Below are positions 1 through 11,004 of a stretch of 64,000 nt of DNA, in pieces; the stretch's first letter is position 1, and each line of letters begins with the position of its first letter. This DNA is from Leishmania donovani (lineage: Eukaryota; Euglenozoa; Kinetoplastea; Trypanosomatida; Trypanosomatidae), in the NCBI RefSeq assembly GCF_000227135.1, contig NC_018256.1, forward strand, positions 324,004 to 388,003, in the 5' to 3' direction. The translations under genes were made by a program, and so were the position numbers. Below the pieces are notes generated by a model that was not told where the DNA came from, ran no database searches, and saw only the letters and a list, made by a program, of their open reading frames with translations.

Positions 1-7
1 TCAACGT

Positions 8-540
8 GTCCGTTCTCCGCCACGCAACGTGAGCTCGACAACACTCTACCCGGCATGTCGCAGGCCCCCATCGCGTGGCGCAAAGCAGTCGTGCACACGC
101 TCTACAGCAATGCGCCGACTCCGTCATCCGAGCATGGCCTCTGCCTCAAAACACTACCGGCCTGCGAAGCGGAGGCCGCCTCACAGCGGCTCACATTGCG
201 CCGGTCCCCACCTCGTGCGTCCCTCGGGGTAGCTCAGGCTCCCCCCGCCAGCAGGCAGTGTGAGGCGCGGGGCGGGGATGCGCTCGAGCTGCGGCGACAC
301 CATGCCCACCAGATGGATGGCGCAAGTGCGTTCACTGCCGCAGGCCGCTCCGGCGCAACGCCATCCACGACCTGACCGCCGACATCAGCAGCGACACATC
401 GCCCTGTCCACCCCTACGTCACAGCTGCTTGGCCCTGCCACCACCAGAGGTTGTTCGGCATTGGCAGGGGACAGGGGGTGCTTGCCTTCCTCACACACAA
501 CGCGGGGCGTAACGGACCCTGGACAACACGCTTAGACCCC
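8..540 (-). mobile_element. SIDER-type retroposon, copy 1
   Basis: Near-complete copy of the ~535-bp repeat that recurs through the window. Its 5' end (high coordinate) carries the Pr77-like hallmark (reverse complement of GGACCCTGGACAACACGC), slightly degraded compared with the other copies. The 3' end is GGCGGAGAACGGAC followed by ACGTTGA. It lies about 1.1 kb downstream of the first cytochrome b5 gene and in the same orientation, so it may belong to that gene's 3' UTR. Short open frames inside it recur identically in every copy in several frames and are not genes. Confidence 0.85.
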
Positions 541-1640
541 CCCCACCCCTGCCTTAAGGGGGTTGGGACAACAGTAAGAACAAAAGAATGAAAAAGTTGA
601 AGCATAGTCGGGAAAGAACAGAAACAGGATGGAGAAGTACACGCGCACACACATACAAAGGGGGCAGCGAAAAAGCGAAGAACACAGAAACGCGTATGAA
701 GATAAAAAGATCGGAGAGGCTGAAAAAGAGTGGGAAAGAGAACTCCGAAAGAAAAAAAGGAAACATAGGTGTTGAGGTTAGTTGTCAGGTTGTAGGACTC
801 ATGTCAAGTTACGCATATGCCGCGTTTGTTCTTTTTTTTCTGTTCTGCTTGTCATCGAAAACAAGAGGTTGATAGAGGGAGATGTCGCCGTTCTTTCGGT
901 TTTTCTCCGCGGTCGTTCTCTATACGGCAGTCACAGATACCCGCACTGCTGCGTAGACACAGCGAGGGCCAGAGAGTGGAAAGCCGTGAACGGAGAAGCA
1001 AGGCATAAACAGAAGAAGTTGATCACACGTGCGTAGATACACGCACATGCACATATGTGGGTAGAAAAAAAAGAAGCGATGAAGTCGAAGAAACAAAGTA
1101 CGAAGGTGGGTAGCCCAGAGAGAGAAACGCAGGAGAGAGCAAATGGTGCGTTCCGAACAACCGGAGAACAGTGAAAAAAGGCTCATATCACATTGCCAAA
1201 CACGCGCGGACCCGCAAACCTCGCTTGTTCTCTCCGCCAGCCTTACATACTCTTTCTCTCCCCCTGCCCCATCTCAGAGCAGCTACCAAGAAAGAAATGA
1301 AAACAAGAGCGCTGTTGAATTTTGTTTGTTTTTTTTTGGGGGGACATTCACAAGTGAGTTGAATGATGCCCACGACCGCGCGCGCACACACATACATACA
1401 GGAAAGGTATTCGTGCGCCTCGACAGCTAAGCAAGTAGTGATGGACAAGTACTGCGAAATGTGTCCACTAGCGTGCTTGCTCGCCGTTCCGATCCCTCTG
1501 TGTCACATAGAAATAGTAGCAACAGAAGGCGCTAGTAGAAGGAATGTGAGAGTAACGCGTTAGGCCTCGGCTCTGCAAAACGTCGCGCCGTGGCCGAGCT
1601 TGAGCAGACAGTGGTGCATGAACACCGCAATCCAAGATGC
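541..1640. other. Intergenic tract, no gene seen
   Basis: A purine-rich (plus strand), low-complexity stretch between SIDER copy 1 and the stop of the first cytochrome b5 gene. On the transcribed minus strand it is pyrimidine-rich. It probably holds 3' UTR and the splice signals of the next gene to the left. No open frame with trypanosomatid-like codon use was found. Confidence 0.6.
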
Positions 1641-2147
1641 TCAGCGTACCCGCTGTGGGCACGGTGAGAAATCGGTGCGGCGATACTGCTGGTCTGGTGT
1701 CGCTGTGGTGCTAGCGTACGTGTCGACTGTGCGCGTATGGCTCTCCTCGCCGCTGTTCATGTGAACTCGCGAGATACCCACTGGTGGCGATCCTGCAGCA
1801 CATGCTGTGACAGATCGGGCATTCTCCTCGTGTGCCCCGGTACGTGGTGGGAACAGTCTCAGAGCAACCTCAGGTGTGATTTCCCCTACTTTTCGATTGT
1901 CCCACTCCCGGCGTGCGTAGCGGCTGTGAAACGTGTAGTCGGCTTCACAGTTTTTCGACCCGCCGCCACGCCGCAGGATAGCCGCCTCACCGCCTGGATG
2001 CGATCCTAGCACCCCTGTAACATCGTACACTGAGTTCCCAGAGACAATCCACAAAGATCGCCGCGTGTTGTGCATGCGGATCTCCTCCTCGCTGAGAATA
2101 GGCCAACGCTTCTTGAACCCACTCAGAAATAGCAAATCGTTAAGCAT
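1641..2147 (-). CDS. Cytochrome b5-domain protein, paralogue A
   Basis: A 168-aa protein with an N-terminal cytochrome b5-like haem domain. The HPGG motif puts the first axial ligand at His50, and FHSRYA gives the second at His74. The RRGGG and DYTFH surroundings are typical of the fold. The C-terminal half (from about residue 95) is low-complexity Ser/Thr/Arg-rich with no clear membrane anchor. An upstream in-frame GTG at 2153 is not used as the start; the ATG at 2147 aligns with the start of the paralogue. The two copies share the haem core and diverge in their tails. The expected role is electron transfer to an unknown partner such as a desaturase or reductase; the partner cannot be read from the sequence. 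Confidence 0.85.
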   Translation of the reverse strand: MLNDLLFLSGFKKRWPILSEEEIRMHNTRRSLWIVSGNSVYDVTGVLGSHPGGEAAILRRGGGSKNCEADYTFHSRYARREWDNRKVGEITPEVALRLFPPRTGAHEENARSVTACAAGSPPVGISRVHMNSGEESHTRTVDTYASTTATPDQQYRRTDFSPCPQRVR

Positions 2148-4537
2148 ATTCACTATGAGAGAATTGCGTAGGGCCTCCTGTGTGTGTGTGTGTGTAAATG
2201 TACGTTTTACGAAAGTACCGTGCTGGAGAAGAGGGAAGAGCTGCTTTAGATCTCTCTTAGAGCAGCAATCCTATCCTCCACGCTAGAATCGTTTGAGTGT
2301 GCGCTGTGCGTGTGTGTGATACAAAGGGGGAAAAGCAGCACGAAAAAAAATTGAGAAAGAGGGGACGAGTACAAAAGGGAAACCGCAAACTACAAGAGAA
2401 GAGCGGATAAACTCTTTTTCTCAACCGCAACTCCTGCACAAATCCCCCAGCGAGAGATCTGAAAGGGAAAAAAGACGAGCAAAGAGAAACCGGAAAAAGG
2501 TGGAAAAAGACGCCCTTTTTTTTTCAGCTTTGCCGCAACTTTCTATGAGCAGGAAAGGGGAAATATGAGCACGACTCGGGTGTGTTTACTTGTTTCACTG
2601 AGCCTCACCCACTCCCTCGGTGTGAGCTGCGGGGAAAGCGCTAGAAAGAGTGCTGCTTTACAAAAACTAAGAAAAGAGAAGAGGGACCTGAATGATCGGG
2701 CACGTTTAGATGCGGGGGCACCGCTATTTCACTGTGTTGCTCATGCGTCAGAAGCAGCACAGAGGCAAGATAAAATGCAAAGCGAGGGAAGGGGAGGGGA
2801 ATGGAGTACAGAGGGACGGTAGTAGAGCGAATGCGCCTCATTCTGGGGGAGAAGGGTATTTATCCCAAGCGCCTTTGCGTTGCCACTTGAGCGCGACGGC
2901 TGTGTGTCTTCTTGGGGGTGCGCGAGTAATGAGCCCCTATCAGGCATTCATTGCCAAGTCCCGTGATCGAATTGATCTTGCTTGGCATTGTTCTTGGAAG
3001 TGGAAAGGGGCTGCATGAATTCTTTTCGTTGTTAGCGGCGCTGATGCTCAAAAGGCGATCACTGAAGCTGAACATACACCTTGAAAAGCTTGTGTAAAAG
3101 AAACTAAGAATTGAGGAAAAAAAAAACACCTATTTAAAACGAAAAGGGGGAGAGAAAAGACCGATGCTTAAAGACACACCGTGGCGAAAAGAGAAAACGG
3201 GGTGGAAGAGGACAATCAAATCAGCGCTGTACGACGAAAAAAAAAAAAATGGAGACGTAAACAGGAGCAAAAAGTCGGAGAAACGGAGAGACAGCAAGAA
3301 GGCTGCTGCAAAGGCTGCGCTGCGTCTACTGTCTCAAATGGACAGTTAGCTGAAACAAAGAAGTCTCTCGAAACATACGTGTTCCGTTTCCACATTTTTC
3401 TCCCGCATCACCGGAAAGGGAGATGAGCTGCGTGGAATCGAGCAGGCCACAACCTAGGTCATCTAATCAGTTCAAGAGGGGATCCGAATTCACCACTTCA
3501 CCGTGGGAGTCACGAGAGAAAAAAGCCTGAGAACGACCTCCTGTGGTACTCCTAGCTTTACCGCAGAGTATTCCATGTGCACGGCCTGTTTAAAAGGAAC
3601 CTTACTTTCTGACCCTTTTTTTTTTGAATGCGAATACTAAAACAGGAAGCAAAGCAGAACCAATGACTTCAGTCACAAAAATCTTTCGCCGAAACAGAGA
3701 AGACCAAAGATTTAAAAAAGGGTGAAAAAGAAGAAAACCAGAATACAATCAAGCCGCAGAAAAGTGAACAGGCATTAAGAGGAGAAAGACATTGATAGAA
3801 GAGCATTATACCAGTGCGCACAGACACACACACGTTGCTTTTCGAGGGAAGGAAGCCAGGCGTAGAAAGGGAAATGTTGATTACATCCCTTCTTCCTGCC
3901 GTAATAGCAGATGTAGACAATATGGGAAAGAAAGCATTTTTTCCTTCGTTGAAAGAAAGGCTGTGCGTGTGCACGTGTGTGTGTACCCGATTATCTTCTT
4001 CATTCTTTCGTTGTTTTTCTTCCTATCTTTTCTTTTGCTGCCGTTGCCTCTTGTGCGTTGCCGTTAGGACGGGATTCGCAACAGAGATCTACAGGAGAGG
4101 CATTTCCTTGGGTGTGATGACCACTAAACTCTCGCTGTTGCTTTGGAACGAGCCGGTTAGCACATTTTCAGCCTCTTATGACACACTTACGCGCCTCTTC
4201 ATTTGTTCGCATCGCTTTTTGTTTCCGAAACCGAAGGAGAGGTACCACAAAAGAAGTTGCGCTGATGAATGTACAAAAAAAAAACACGAAATCAGCCAAG
4301 TAACTTTAACACACATAAGTTGTAATGTCAGCAATGGCCGTTGACCTTCATAAGAGAAAGCGAGACTGAAGGAAGACAAAAAATCAGTAGGCTTCCTAAG
4401 CCCGCTCCCCCTTGCTCTAGGCCACCAAGCACACGAAAACAAAGAGAACATCTCTAGTAGAAGCTGGTCTCGCTAAAACATCGATTTATGCGCCCTTTGC
4501 TAAGATAAGCAGAGTGAAGAGGAGAAAATAAAAAACA
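2148..4537. other. 2.4-kb intergenic tract between cytochrome b5 paralogues
   Basis: Low-complexity DNA rich in A/G on the plus strand, hence C/T-rich on the transcribed strand, with a (TG)n run near 2179-2200 and several homopolymer A/T runs. It probably contains the long 3' UTR of paralogue B and the splice region of paralogue A. All open frames are short with poor codon use. I saw no SIDER hallmark. Confidence 0.6.
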
Positions 4538-5059
4538 TCAGATTACTGGAGTAGGTGGCGCGTTATTCACATTCGATGCTACAACGATATCTGTATCGCT
4601 CGATGACAACAGACTATCCTTGGCGCCGTCGTCCCACTGCTCTGAGTCGCTGCCGTATGTGTGCCTTTCGTGAGGGCTGGTTGGGACAACTAGCTTTGTG
4701 ACAGTCTCATGCGAAGTCTGCAGTGGCGGCACAGCCTGCGGAAGAGCGGTGGAAGGACTAGAGGCAGCTTTCTGAGTATCGTTCGGTGACAACTCTCCAA
4801 TCTTGTACTTTTGCGCGTCGCGGCGTGTGGCCCTTCCGTGAAACATCAAGTCCTCTGCGCAGTCCTTCACGCCACCACCTCGCTTCAACAACGCACCATT
4901 GCCACCGGGATGCTTCCCGATGAGCGGCGTGATGTCAAGCACAGAGTTGCCTACGATGATCCACAAAGACTCGCTCGTGTTGTGCCTTGCCACCTCCTCA
5001 CGTGTAAAAGTGGGCCATCTTTGAGCTAGCCCAGCAAACTGCAGAAGCTGGGTGAACAT
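4538..5059 (-). CDS. Cytochrome b5-domain protein, paralogue B
   Basis: A 173-aa protein with an N-terminal cytochrome b5-like domain. The axial haem ligands are His50 (in HPGG) and His74 (in MFHGRA), the same residue numbers as in paralogue A 2.4 kb downstream. The first ~95 residues align between the two; the C-terminal ~75 residues are Ser/Thr/Asp-rich and unrelated. No signal peptide or C-terminal anchor is obvious, so it may be soluble. The start is the ATG at 5059. The pair looks like an old tandem duplication whose tails have specialised. The redox partner is unknown. Confidence 0.87.
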   Translation of the reverse strand: MFTQLLQFAGLAQRWPTFTREEVARHNTSESLWIIVGNSVLDITPLIGKHPGGNGALLKRGGGVKDCAEDLMFHGRATRRDAQKYKIGELSPNDTQKAASSPSTALPQAVPPLQTSHETVTKLVVPTSPHERHTYGSDSEQWDDGAKDSLLSSSDTDIVVASNVNNAPPTPVI

Positions 5060-5885
5060 GCTAACGCCTCACACCTCAAAGACTTGCTTTCTCAAGAATG
5101 CAAATGGCGTGCACAGCGTGGGGGCAAAATCGACGAAGAAGCACAGATCCCACGCGTCGGCACAACTACACGTCCGATTACAGCTACTGTTTAGACTAGG
5201 GAATATGCGACTATGCTTGGAAAAAATGATTACATCTCAAGGGTTCGCTGTGAGGTCGAATGTGTGACGGGGAAACAAGGAGAGCGCAAACGCGATTCAG
5301 CCACCACCTTCTCCTGTGCGCCTTTCGCTCCTGCTAGTTTTTTTTTTACCACTGCATACAGTCGTCCAATGGTGAAGAGAGAAAGATGAAACGAGAGAAG
5401 GGCGAAAAGGACAGTGTGCTCAATCTCTACTTCCCTAGATGGGAAGAACGGCGGAATCGGCAAGGGCAACGCCTTGTATTTCGGTTCGTCAGAGTACATG
5501 GTTGCGGGCTAAAGACGAGAGTAGCGCGCACGTATTCCATACACCGGATCTCGTTTTGTTTTTTCTTTGAAGAAAGGATAGTACCCCACAGTATGCGCGC
5601 TTAACGCATCGGTAAACAAGCGGAAAGGATAGGGAAAAACGATATTATCCCACATGGGACTAGAGAGTAGAGAAACACTACGCAGTGATTTCATTCGGCT
5701 AAGTGGTATTCATGTGATTCGAAAGCGCCCTCTATGTATGTGTGTGTGGATGCGCAGGTTCGGACGAAATTACGCAACCGAGGAGACGACCAAAAGGGGG
5801 GACATTACCGACCCTGTTTTTGTCATGGCATTCAACACCTATTCAGAGGCTTCCTCTTTTGCTCAACGCGTTCATTCTCTCCCAC
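5060..5885. other. Intergenic tract, no gene seen
   Basis: Sequence between cytochrome b5 paralogue B and the SIDER at 5886. It should hold the spliced-leader acceptor and 5' UTR of paralogue B. No supported open frame or RNA gene was found. Confidence 0.55.
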
Positions 5886-6134
5886 ACGTGAGCTCGACAA
5901 CACTCCACCCGGCATGTCGCAGGCCCCCATCGCGTGGCGCAAAGCAGTCGTGCACACGCTCTACAGCAATGCGCCGACTCCGTCATCCGAGCATGGCCTC
6001 TGCCTCAAAACACTACCGGCCTGCGAAGCGGAGGCCGCCTCACAGCGGCTCACATTGCGCCGGTCCCCACCTCGTGCGTCCCTCGGGGTAGCTCAGGCTC
6101 CCCCCGCCAGCAGGCAGTGTGAGGCGCGGGGCGG
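5886..6134 (-). mobile_element. SIDER-type retroposon, copy 2 (broken by gap)
   Basis: The 3' half of a SIDER on the minus strand. Homology begins at ACGTGAGCTCG, so it lacks the terminal ~20 bases present in copies 1 and 4, and it runs into a 99-base gap. The Pr77 end is not visible. It is near-identical to the other copies over the part seen. Confidence 0.85.
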
Positions 6135-6233
6135 NNNNNNNNNNNNNNNNNNNNNNNNNNNNNNNNNNNNNNNNNNNNNNNNNNNNNNNNNNNNNNNNNN
6201 NNNNNNNNNNNNNNNNNNNNNNNNNNNNNNNNN
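6135..6233. other. Assembly gap (99 N)
   Basis: Fixed-length run of N between SIDER copy 2 and GC-rich element sequence. The true length is unknown. Confidence 0.95.
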
Positions 6234-6556
6234 CCCCCTTTTTCCACGTAGCAGGGGCGCGGGAAGAGGCTTCCGGATTCCGGCTCGGCTTCTGCTGGCA
6301 CACCTTACGCAATACGCTGGTCTGCTCTTGCGCGCTCACATGGCGGACGCCCTCTCTCACCGCCGGTGTGTGTGGTGCGCGGGGGCCATGGATGCGCGCC
6401 CATAATCAAGGATCGCTGGGGGTGAGGGGGTTGCAGGACTGCGTCCATCTTCAGGGCCGGCTTTTTGATGAGCATGTCCGAGGGAGGGCGGTACTCGAGC
6501 GACGCGCAGGTGCTTTCCTAAGAGCTGCCTTCAATCGCGTCAGCTATGGCGTCTAA
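6234..6556 (-). mobile_element. Fragment of the GC-rich element found in the strand-switch region
   Basis: Nearly identical, in reverse orientation, to 24228-24550 (with the repeat resumed at 24829-25150). Homology stops sharply at TAGACGCCATAGCTGACGCG in both places while the outer flanks are unrelated, which marks a genuine element terminus. Read inward, one frame starts LDAIADAIEGSSWES with GC-rich third positions; this copy has an in-frame stop in place of W. The encoded family is not recognised. A decayed mobile element is the simplest explanation. Confidence 0.6.
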
Positions 6557-7815
6557 AGCCGCCGTTGAACAGCTTCACTAGAAGGGATCACCTTCCTGAT
6601 TGTTGTTGGCAGTAGTCGCGAATTCGGCGCTATCCTTGCGGGGTACTCTGCGGTTCTACGTGTGTGTGTGCTGTGTATCTGTGATGTGTGTGATTGCATG
6701 GGCGATTCGCATCCGCTCCCTGGTGCGCTTTCGGGCTGCCGTGGCAGTCGGGGCCAGCGCGGCGCTCTGAAGCTCGCGCGTCTTCGTTTCTGTGCTGCTG
6801 TGGCACGCACGCTCTTCGCGGATCGATTTCGCAATAGGGTTGCAATAAAATTCCCAGTTTGCTTCCTGGAAGGAGTACGATTCGGCGCTAGCCATCGCTG
6901 GCGGCGCCGGGCCATATCTCCCATGTCGGGCAGCTAACTGGACCGCGTTGTCGTGGCGGCATCCCATTTACAAATGAGGCAGTCGAGCGCCAGGGTGGCG
7001 TACCCGTGGCCCCATCTGCGGTGTGCGATGCCGAGGTGTCGTTACCGCCCGCGCACGCCAAGCATTTGTCATTGAGACAATCGTGCAGGAGTGGCCCGGG
7101 CCCGGTCGGGTCATCGTTTCGTATCCCGTATCGGGCGGCGCGAGCTGGCCTCCACTGCGACAGCGTGAAGACTGCGAGCGACGTCACCTGGCACCTCATC
7201 GAGAGAACTTCCCGTGCGGCGAGGTCACTTTTAGGTGTATCGCCGTACGTGAGGGTTTATGCGTTTAGCAGGGTCACCTCAGCAAAGCCAGTGCACCTCT
7301 GCTTCAACTTCATCCTTGGGAACAGGGGGAGGGCCCACACCTGCGCGCATGTTCTAGTGTACGAGCACGGAAACGCGACAGCCAAGCTTCTTTCCTCTCG
7401 CTACACCGAAATGCCAAAAACCGGGGAGAGCGAATCCCCTACCGGCCTGTGGTGGTGGACTGCGTCTCTTGCGAAATTCAGCCTGGCATCGAGGATTCAT
7501 AAAGGAGCCGGGCCGGTCAACGCCGTCTGGCGTCGTTCAGCACACTGCAACCCCACTGCGTGCAGTGCAGGCTAGGTCCAGGATCACGCTCAACATCGAG
7601 GCAACACAGCAAAAGCGGCAGAAAAACAAAGAAACAGAGGGATGAGTATTGTTGCTCAATCGTCGGCACGACTCACGTTGAGCCCGTACAAACTTGATCA
7701 TGGCTATAAGTCTCCGCGGCACAGTGCCGACCCAGACGTGTAGGCCGGCACCGCGAGTCCGCCCCATAGATTGGGTACTGGACTCTGGATGCCACGCACT
7801 AAGGTTGCTGGCATC
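6557..7815 (-). mobile_element. Probable decayed non-LTR retroelement (DIRE-like) remnant
   Basis: On the minus strand a Pr77-like hallmark lies at about 7760-7815; its reverse complement contains GTGCGTGGCATCCAGAGTCC followed by AGTAC, close to the ingi/L1Tc hallmark. Further downstream (about 7100-6930) two cysteine-rich stretches appear in shifted frames: KCLACAGGNDTSASH, resembling the zinc knuckle after the RT/RNase H of such elements, and LDCLICKWDAA followed after a frame change by AVQLAARHG, resembling a C2H2 finger. No reverse transcriptase catalytic motif was recognised and stops are frequent. The hallmark is fairly clear; the coding remnants are an inference. Confidence 0.45.
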
Positions 7816-8625
7816 ATCAGTGAGTTGGGAGCACAAAGTGAAGCAAAAGAAGAAATGCACACCCATGCGAGAGGAATAGAAAGAGGTGATGTTGTGACGA
7901 TGAGAGATCCGGTGCATTAGCCCCCCTCCCTCTTGCACTCTCACGCAAGAATGTTGATCGGTCTATACTGTAGCCGAAGCAAGAGCGGAGAGCGTGGAAG
8001 GTGAAGCGGAGAAAACAGGAGCAGCATCTAATGAAACAAAACACAAAACGGGAGAAACTATCAACCAAAGCCAATGCTCCCTTTCCCTTCTGAGCCCGTC
8101 ATCCTTACTTGCTGTTCAGCTCAGTTCCTGTTATCTCACACACACGGTGCACAGAGCACTCGTACGTGGATAAGGGGAGGGGTGAGTATGCGCAAGACAT
8201 GGTGGGTGGAGCAAGAGGAAAAACAAATAATAATAAAGGACGGGAAGAGAAGCGAGAGGTGTCTGGTTATGCGTAAGGGAGACGAATTGGATGAGGACAA
8301 TCTATCAGACAGTGGTCAGTCAACAATGTCTGCACTGCCTGGCAGGACCAACACAAAACGTTTCAACATTACCTTTAGAAGCCGCCACTGGGGCAAGGCG
8401 GCGTGCCTTGGGCTATGCTCCCTTCGTGATTGAACACTAAAAGTATCAACAGTCGCGCTCTTCAGTGTCGGCTGCTGTGAGCGTCGCCGTGGACAAATGC
8501 GGAGCCAAGCGCACCGACCATCTTACGGCACGGCTCCGACTCACTGCGTTAATCACGAAGAAGATCCTTCTTTGATGGCTTTACTGCTGGCCTGCTCGCT
8601 GAAACCTCACAGAGGAATGCCCCGA
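7816..8625. other. Intergenic tract, no gene seen
   Basis: Lies downstream of the 579-aa gene on the transcribed strand and probably includes its 3' UTR. A 119-aa open frame on the opposite strand (8074-8433) runs against the cluster and has unremarkable composition, so it is not called. Confidence 0.55.
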
Positions 8626-10365
8626 CTATGCATGCTGAACAATGTCTTCTGGCTGCAATGAGATTGTGCCGGCTGCCAGATTCTGGATCGCAAGCAGCAG
8701 CGCGGATGGTGGGAAGCTTTTCGATGCTAAGAAGTTGTCCCACAGAGCGCACCGGGCGACTGGTAGTAATAAAGGTCGCGCCGGAGGTGTCGGCGGGGCA
8801 CCAGGCGATTCAGTGAGGAAGCCATTCCTGGAAGCTGTGGCGCCTTTCATTGCAGTGGAAGCATCATCGGTCACGTCCGCTGCCTGTTCCTCAATGAACG
8901 TCAGACCTCTGGAAGGGAGTCTCAGCTCTCGCTGTAGGTCGTGTGGTCGCTCACACTTTCGCTGCGTTTCAACAACGCACGGTGGTGGTGTGCACCCGCC
9001 ATGCGAACTGGACTGCGTGCAGTTGAGATCGACGACAGTTACCGGCGATGGCGCCGCTACCTGTGTAGCGACCTGCTGGGAACTGTCGCTGCGGGGCACC
9101 GTTGGCGTGGGGCTGCGGGCCGACTCTACAAAAAAACGAGCCCCCTCGAGAACCTCCCACGTGGCAGCGTACCCTGGAAAACGCTGAGACAGCAGCTGCT
9201 GGGCACACCAAAGCTGCTGAGCGATGAGCTTTGCAGAGTAGTCGGCGCCGGCAACACCCAGGCACTCGTCGATTGGATTTGGCGCGCTTGTCGCCGCTCG
9301 AGGAGAGGTGTTGCACAGTAGTGGGCTTGTGCCTCCAAAAGCACGCATCGCAGATGAGTCAGACCGCCACGAGGCGAACGGTGGCGGACTCCGGCGTGCT
9401 ATCCCCCTTTCAGAAAGCTCAAACACCTGCAGCTGTCGGGAGTGTGAGGGGTGCCGGAGCTCCTGTGCAGCCTGCGCAAGCCGATTCAGCACCACAGATG
9501 CCTCGCCAACCGCCTCAACAGATCCGGTAGAGGCTGTACCCTCGCTCCACCGCTGTTGGAGGTGCGTGACGAATTGCACGACGGCGTCGAGAAACATCCA
9601 TTGTAGCTGCGCAGCGCGTGGATGAGTCAAAACACCGCAGACCCCGCCATCCTCCTGGGAAGAGGTCAGAAGGCTGGAGTCGAGTTGAGATATAAACCAA
9701 AGCATGCTCTGCTGCAGCCCCAGCGTCAGCTCAGCGTGGTAGCGCACAAGATCGCACACGGTCTCCCCTTCCGTAGGCGAGGGGCTTGTCGTTGGCTTTG
9801 TCTGCAGAGCGTCGACGGACTGCGTGGAGGACGGCATAGAGAGGGACGTCTCCGGAACTGTGTAACACCGTCCTCGGCAGCGGATGGTGCTTGTGTCAGA
9901 GTACTGCTTTCCCACCCCTGGGCTGCTACTCGCCACCGCTGCTTGGACCTCACGTAATGGCAGCGTTGCTTCGTTTTCCATGGAGTTCTCCATGTCGTGC
10001 TGCATGGCTTCCAAAACTCGCTGCTCTAACACACAAGTGAGACGGAGAAGATACAGCCCGGCTTCTGTCACGCTGTCGCCACGCGGGCCGCAAGTGCACG
10101 GTGCTACCGCTCTCAAAGCACTCTGCAGTGAGTGCGCTATTTGCATGCAGCTCACGGACGTTCTGCTGCAGCGGCAAGACGGTATGCTGCAAGGCAGACG
10201 GTTACTGAGATGCGCATTCATTGCTTGATTGTTATGGAGTGAAGACGTGGCTGCCTGCCACACAAACTGTTCGAGTGCTTGCGCAAAGCGCTCCACTGGA
10301 TCTGCTACAGAGAGGCCATGGTCTCGGCCATGCTGCAGATGCGAAGTTGAGTCGAGAGAGCCCAT
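8626..10365 (-). CDS. Conserved-type hypothetical protein, 579 aa
   Basis: No family recognised. The ATG at 10365 (protein start MGSLDSTSHLQ) is chosen because a long T tract on the coding strand (complement of about 10411-10421) lies just upstream and would provide the splice acceptor; the open frame continues further upstream without support. The protein has amphipathic helical stretches (ERFAQALEQFVWQA near the start, and QWMFLDAVVQFVTHLQQRW near the middle) separated by Ser/Thr/Pro-rich linkers. It has no transmembrane helix, no signal peptide and no catalytic motif that I can see. Long, GC3-rich and in cluster orientation, it is probably real. A cytoskeletal or scaffold role is possible but unproven. 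Confidence 0.75.
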   Translation of the reverse strand: MGSLDSTSHLQHGRDHGLSVADPVERFAQALEQFVWQAATSSLHNNQAMNAHLSNRLPCSIPSCRCSRTSVSCMQIAHSLQSALRAVAPCTCGPRGDSVTEAGLYLLRLTCVLEQRVLEAMQHDMENSMENEATLPLREVQAAVASSSPGVGKQYSDTSTIRCRGRCYTVPETSLSMPSSTQSVDALQTKPTTSPSPTEGETVCDLVRYHAELTLGLQQSMLWFISQLDSSLLTSSQEDGGVCGVLTHPRAAQLQWMFLDAVVQFVTHLQQRWSEGTASTGSVEAVGEASVVLNRLAQAAQELRHPSHSRQLQVFELSERGIARRSPPPFASWRSDSSAMRAFGGTSPLLCNTSPRAATSAPNPIDECLGVAGADYSAKLIAQQLWCAQQLLSQRFPGYAATWEVLEGARFFVESARSPTPTVPRSDSSQQVATQVAAPSPVTVVDLNCTQSSSHGGCTPPPCVVETQRKCERPHDLQRELRLPSRGLTFIEEQAADVTDDASTAMKGATASRNGFLTESPGAPPTPPARPLLLPVARCALWDNFLASKSFPPSALLLAIQNLAAGTISLQPEDIVQHA

Positions 10366-11004
10366 TCCGCGAGGTGCAAAACAAACCACAACAAACGCGC
10401 CGCACTCCCCATCAAAAAAAAAAAGGTGGAGAGAACCCTGACAGATGCGCGCAACTAGTGCAGAACGGCCTTTCCAAAAAAGCACGAGTCGAAGACAATA
10501 GAGAAGAAGGCGTTACACGTGAACCAGTCGAGGTAAAGATGAGAAAGGAAAGGGTGTGCAGGTACGCTCATATCTGCAGGGAGTGAGAGAGAGGGAGGCA
10601 TGAAAGGAGGAGAGTCTGCTGGTCAAGTGGACCGCGCTGCAACTCGAAAGGCGGGAACGCAAACTTGTGCGCACCGGGTAACGTACTTTGTTGGCAGTGC
10701 TGCCCGTGGAAGTGGCATGATTGCCAGAGCTGTCGATTCACAGACGCGCCCTCAGCCGCTGGCCAGATTACGCTTTTTCATCGCCCCAACGGCAACGACA
10801 GAGGTTGACAATTCAGCAGTGGCAGCGGGCCACATTCTGCGCCATTATCGCCACGCCAGCACATGAGAGTCACACCATCAGCTCGAGCAGTGTCTGCCCC
10901 GCCAATCGAACACGAACAATGGTGCAGAGGCTTTGTGTGGCCGCGCAGCGTGGCACCGTTCCCCTTTCCCTCAAGGAAATGCATGCGCTCTCCAAGGTGC
11001 CACA
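10366..11004. other. Intergenic tract, no gene seen
   Basis: Contains the poly-pyrimidine tract (coding strand) for the 579-aa gene near 10411-10421 and presumably the 3' UTR of the RRM gene. No supported open frame. Confidence 0.55.

Noticed and set aside
29..535. Repeated open frames of 62, 67, 91 and 106 codons in each SIDER
   Set aside because: They occur in all frames of a GC-rich non-coding retroposon, shift with truncation points and lack any family feature.
6135..6233. The SIDER and GC-rich element fused into one composite element at 5886-6556
   Set aside because: The junction lies entirely within an assembly gap, so adjacency in the genome is not shown.
7006..7575. 189-codon plus-strand frame
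   Set aside because: Opposite to the cluster direction, random-like composition, and overlaps the retroelement remnant.
10895..10930. Possible tRNA B-box (GTGTTCGATTGGC on the minus strand)
   Set aside because: No T-stem pairing and no A-box at the correct distance.
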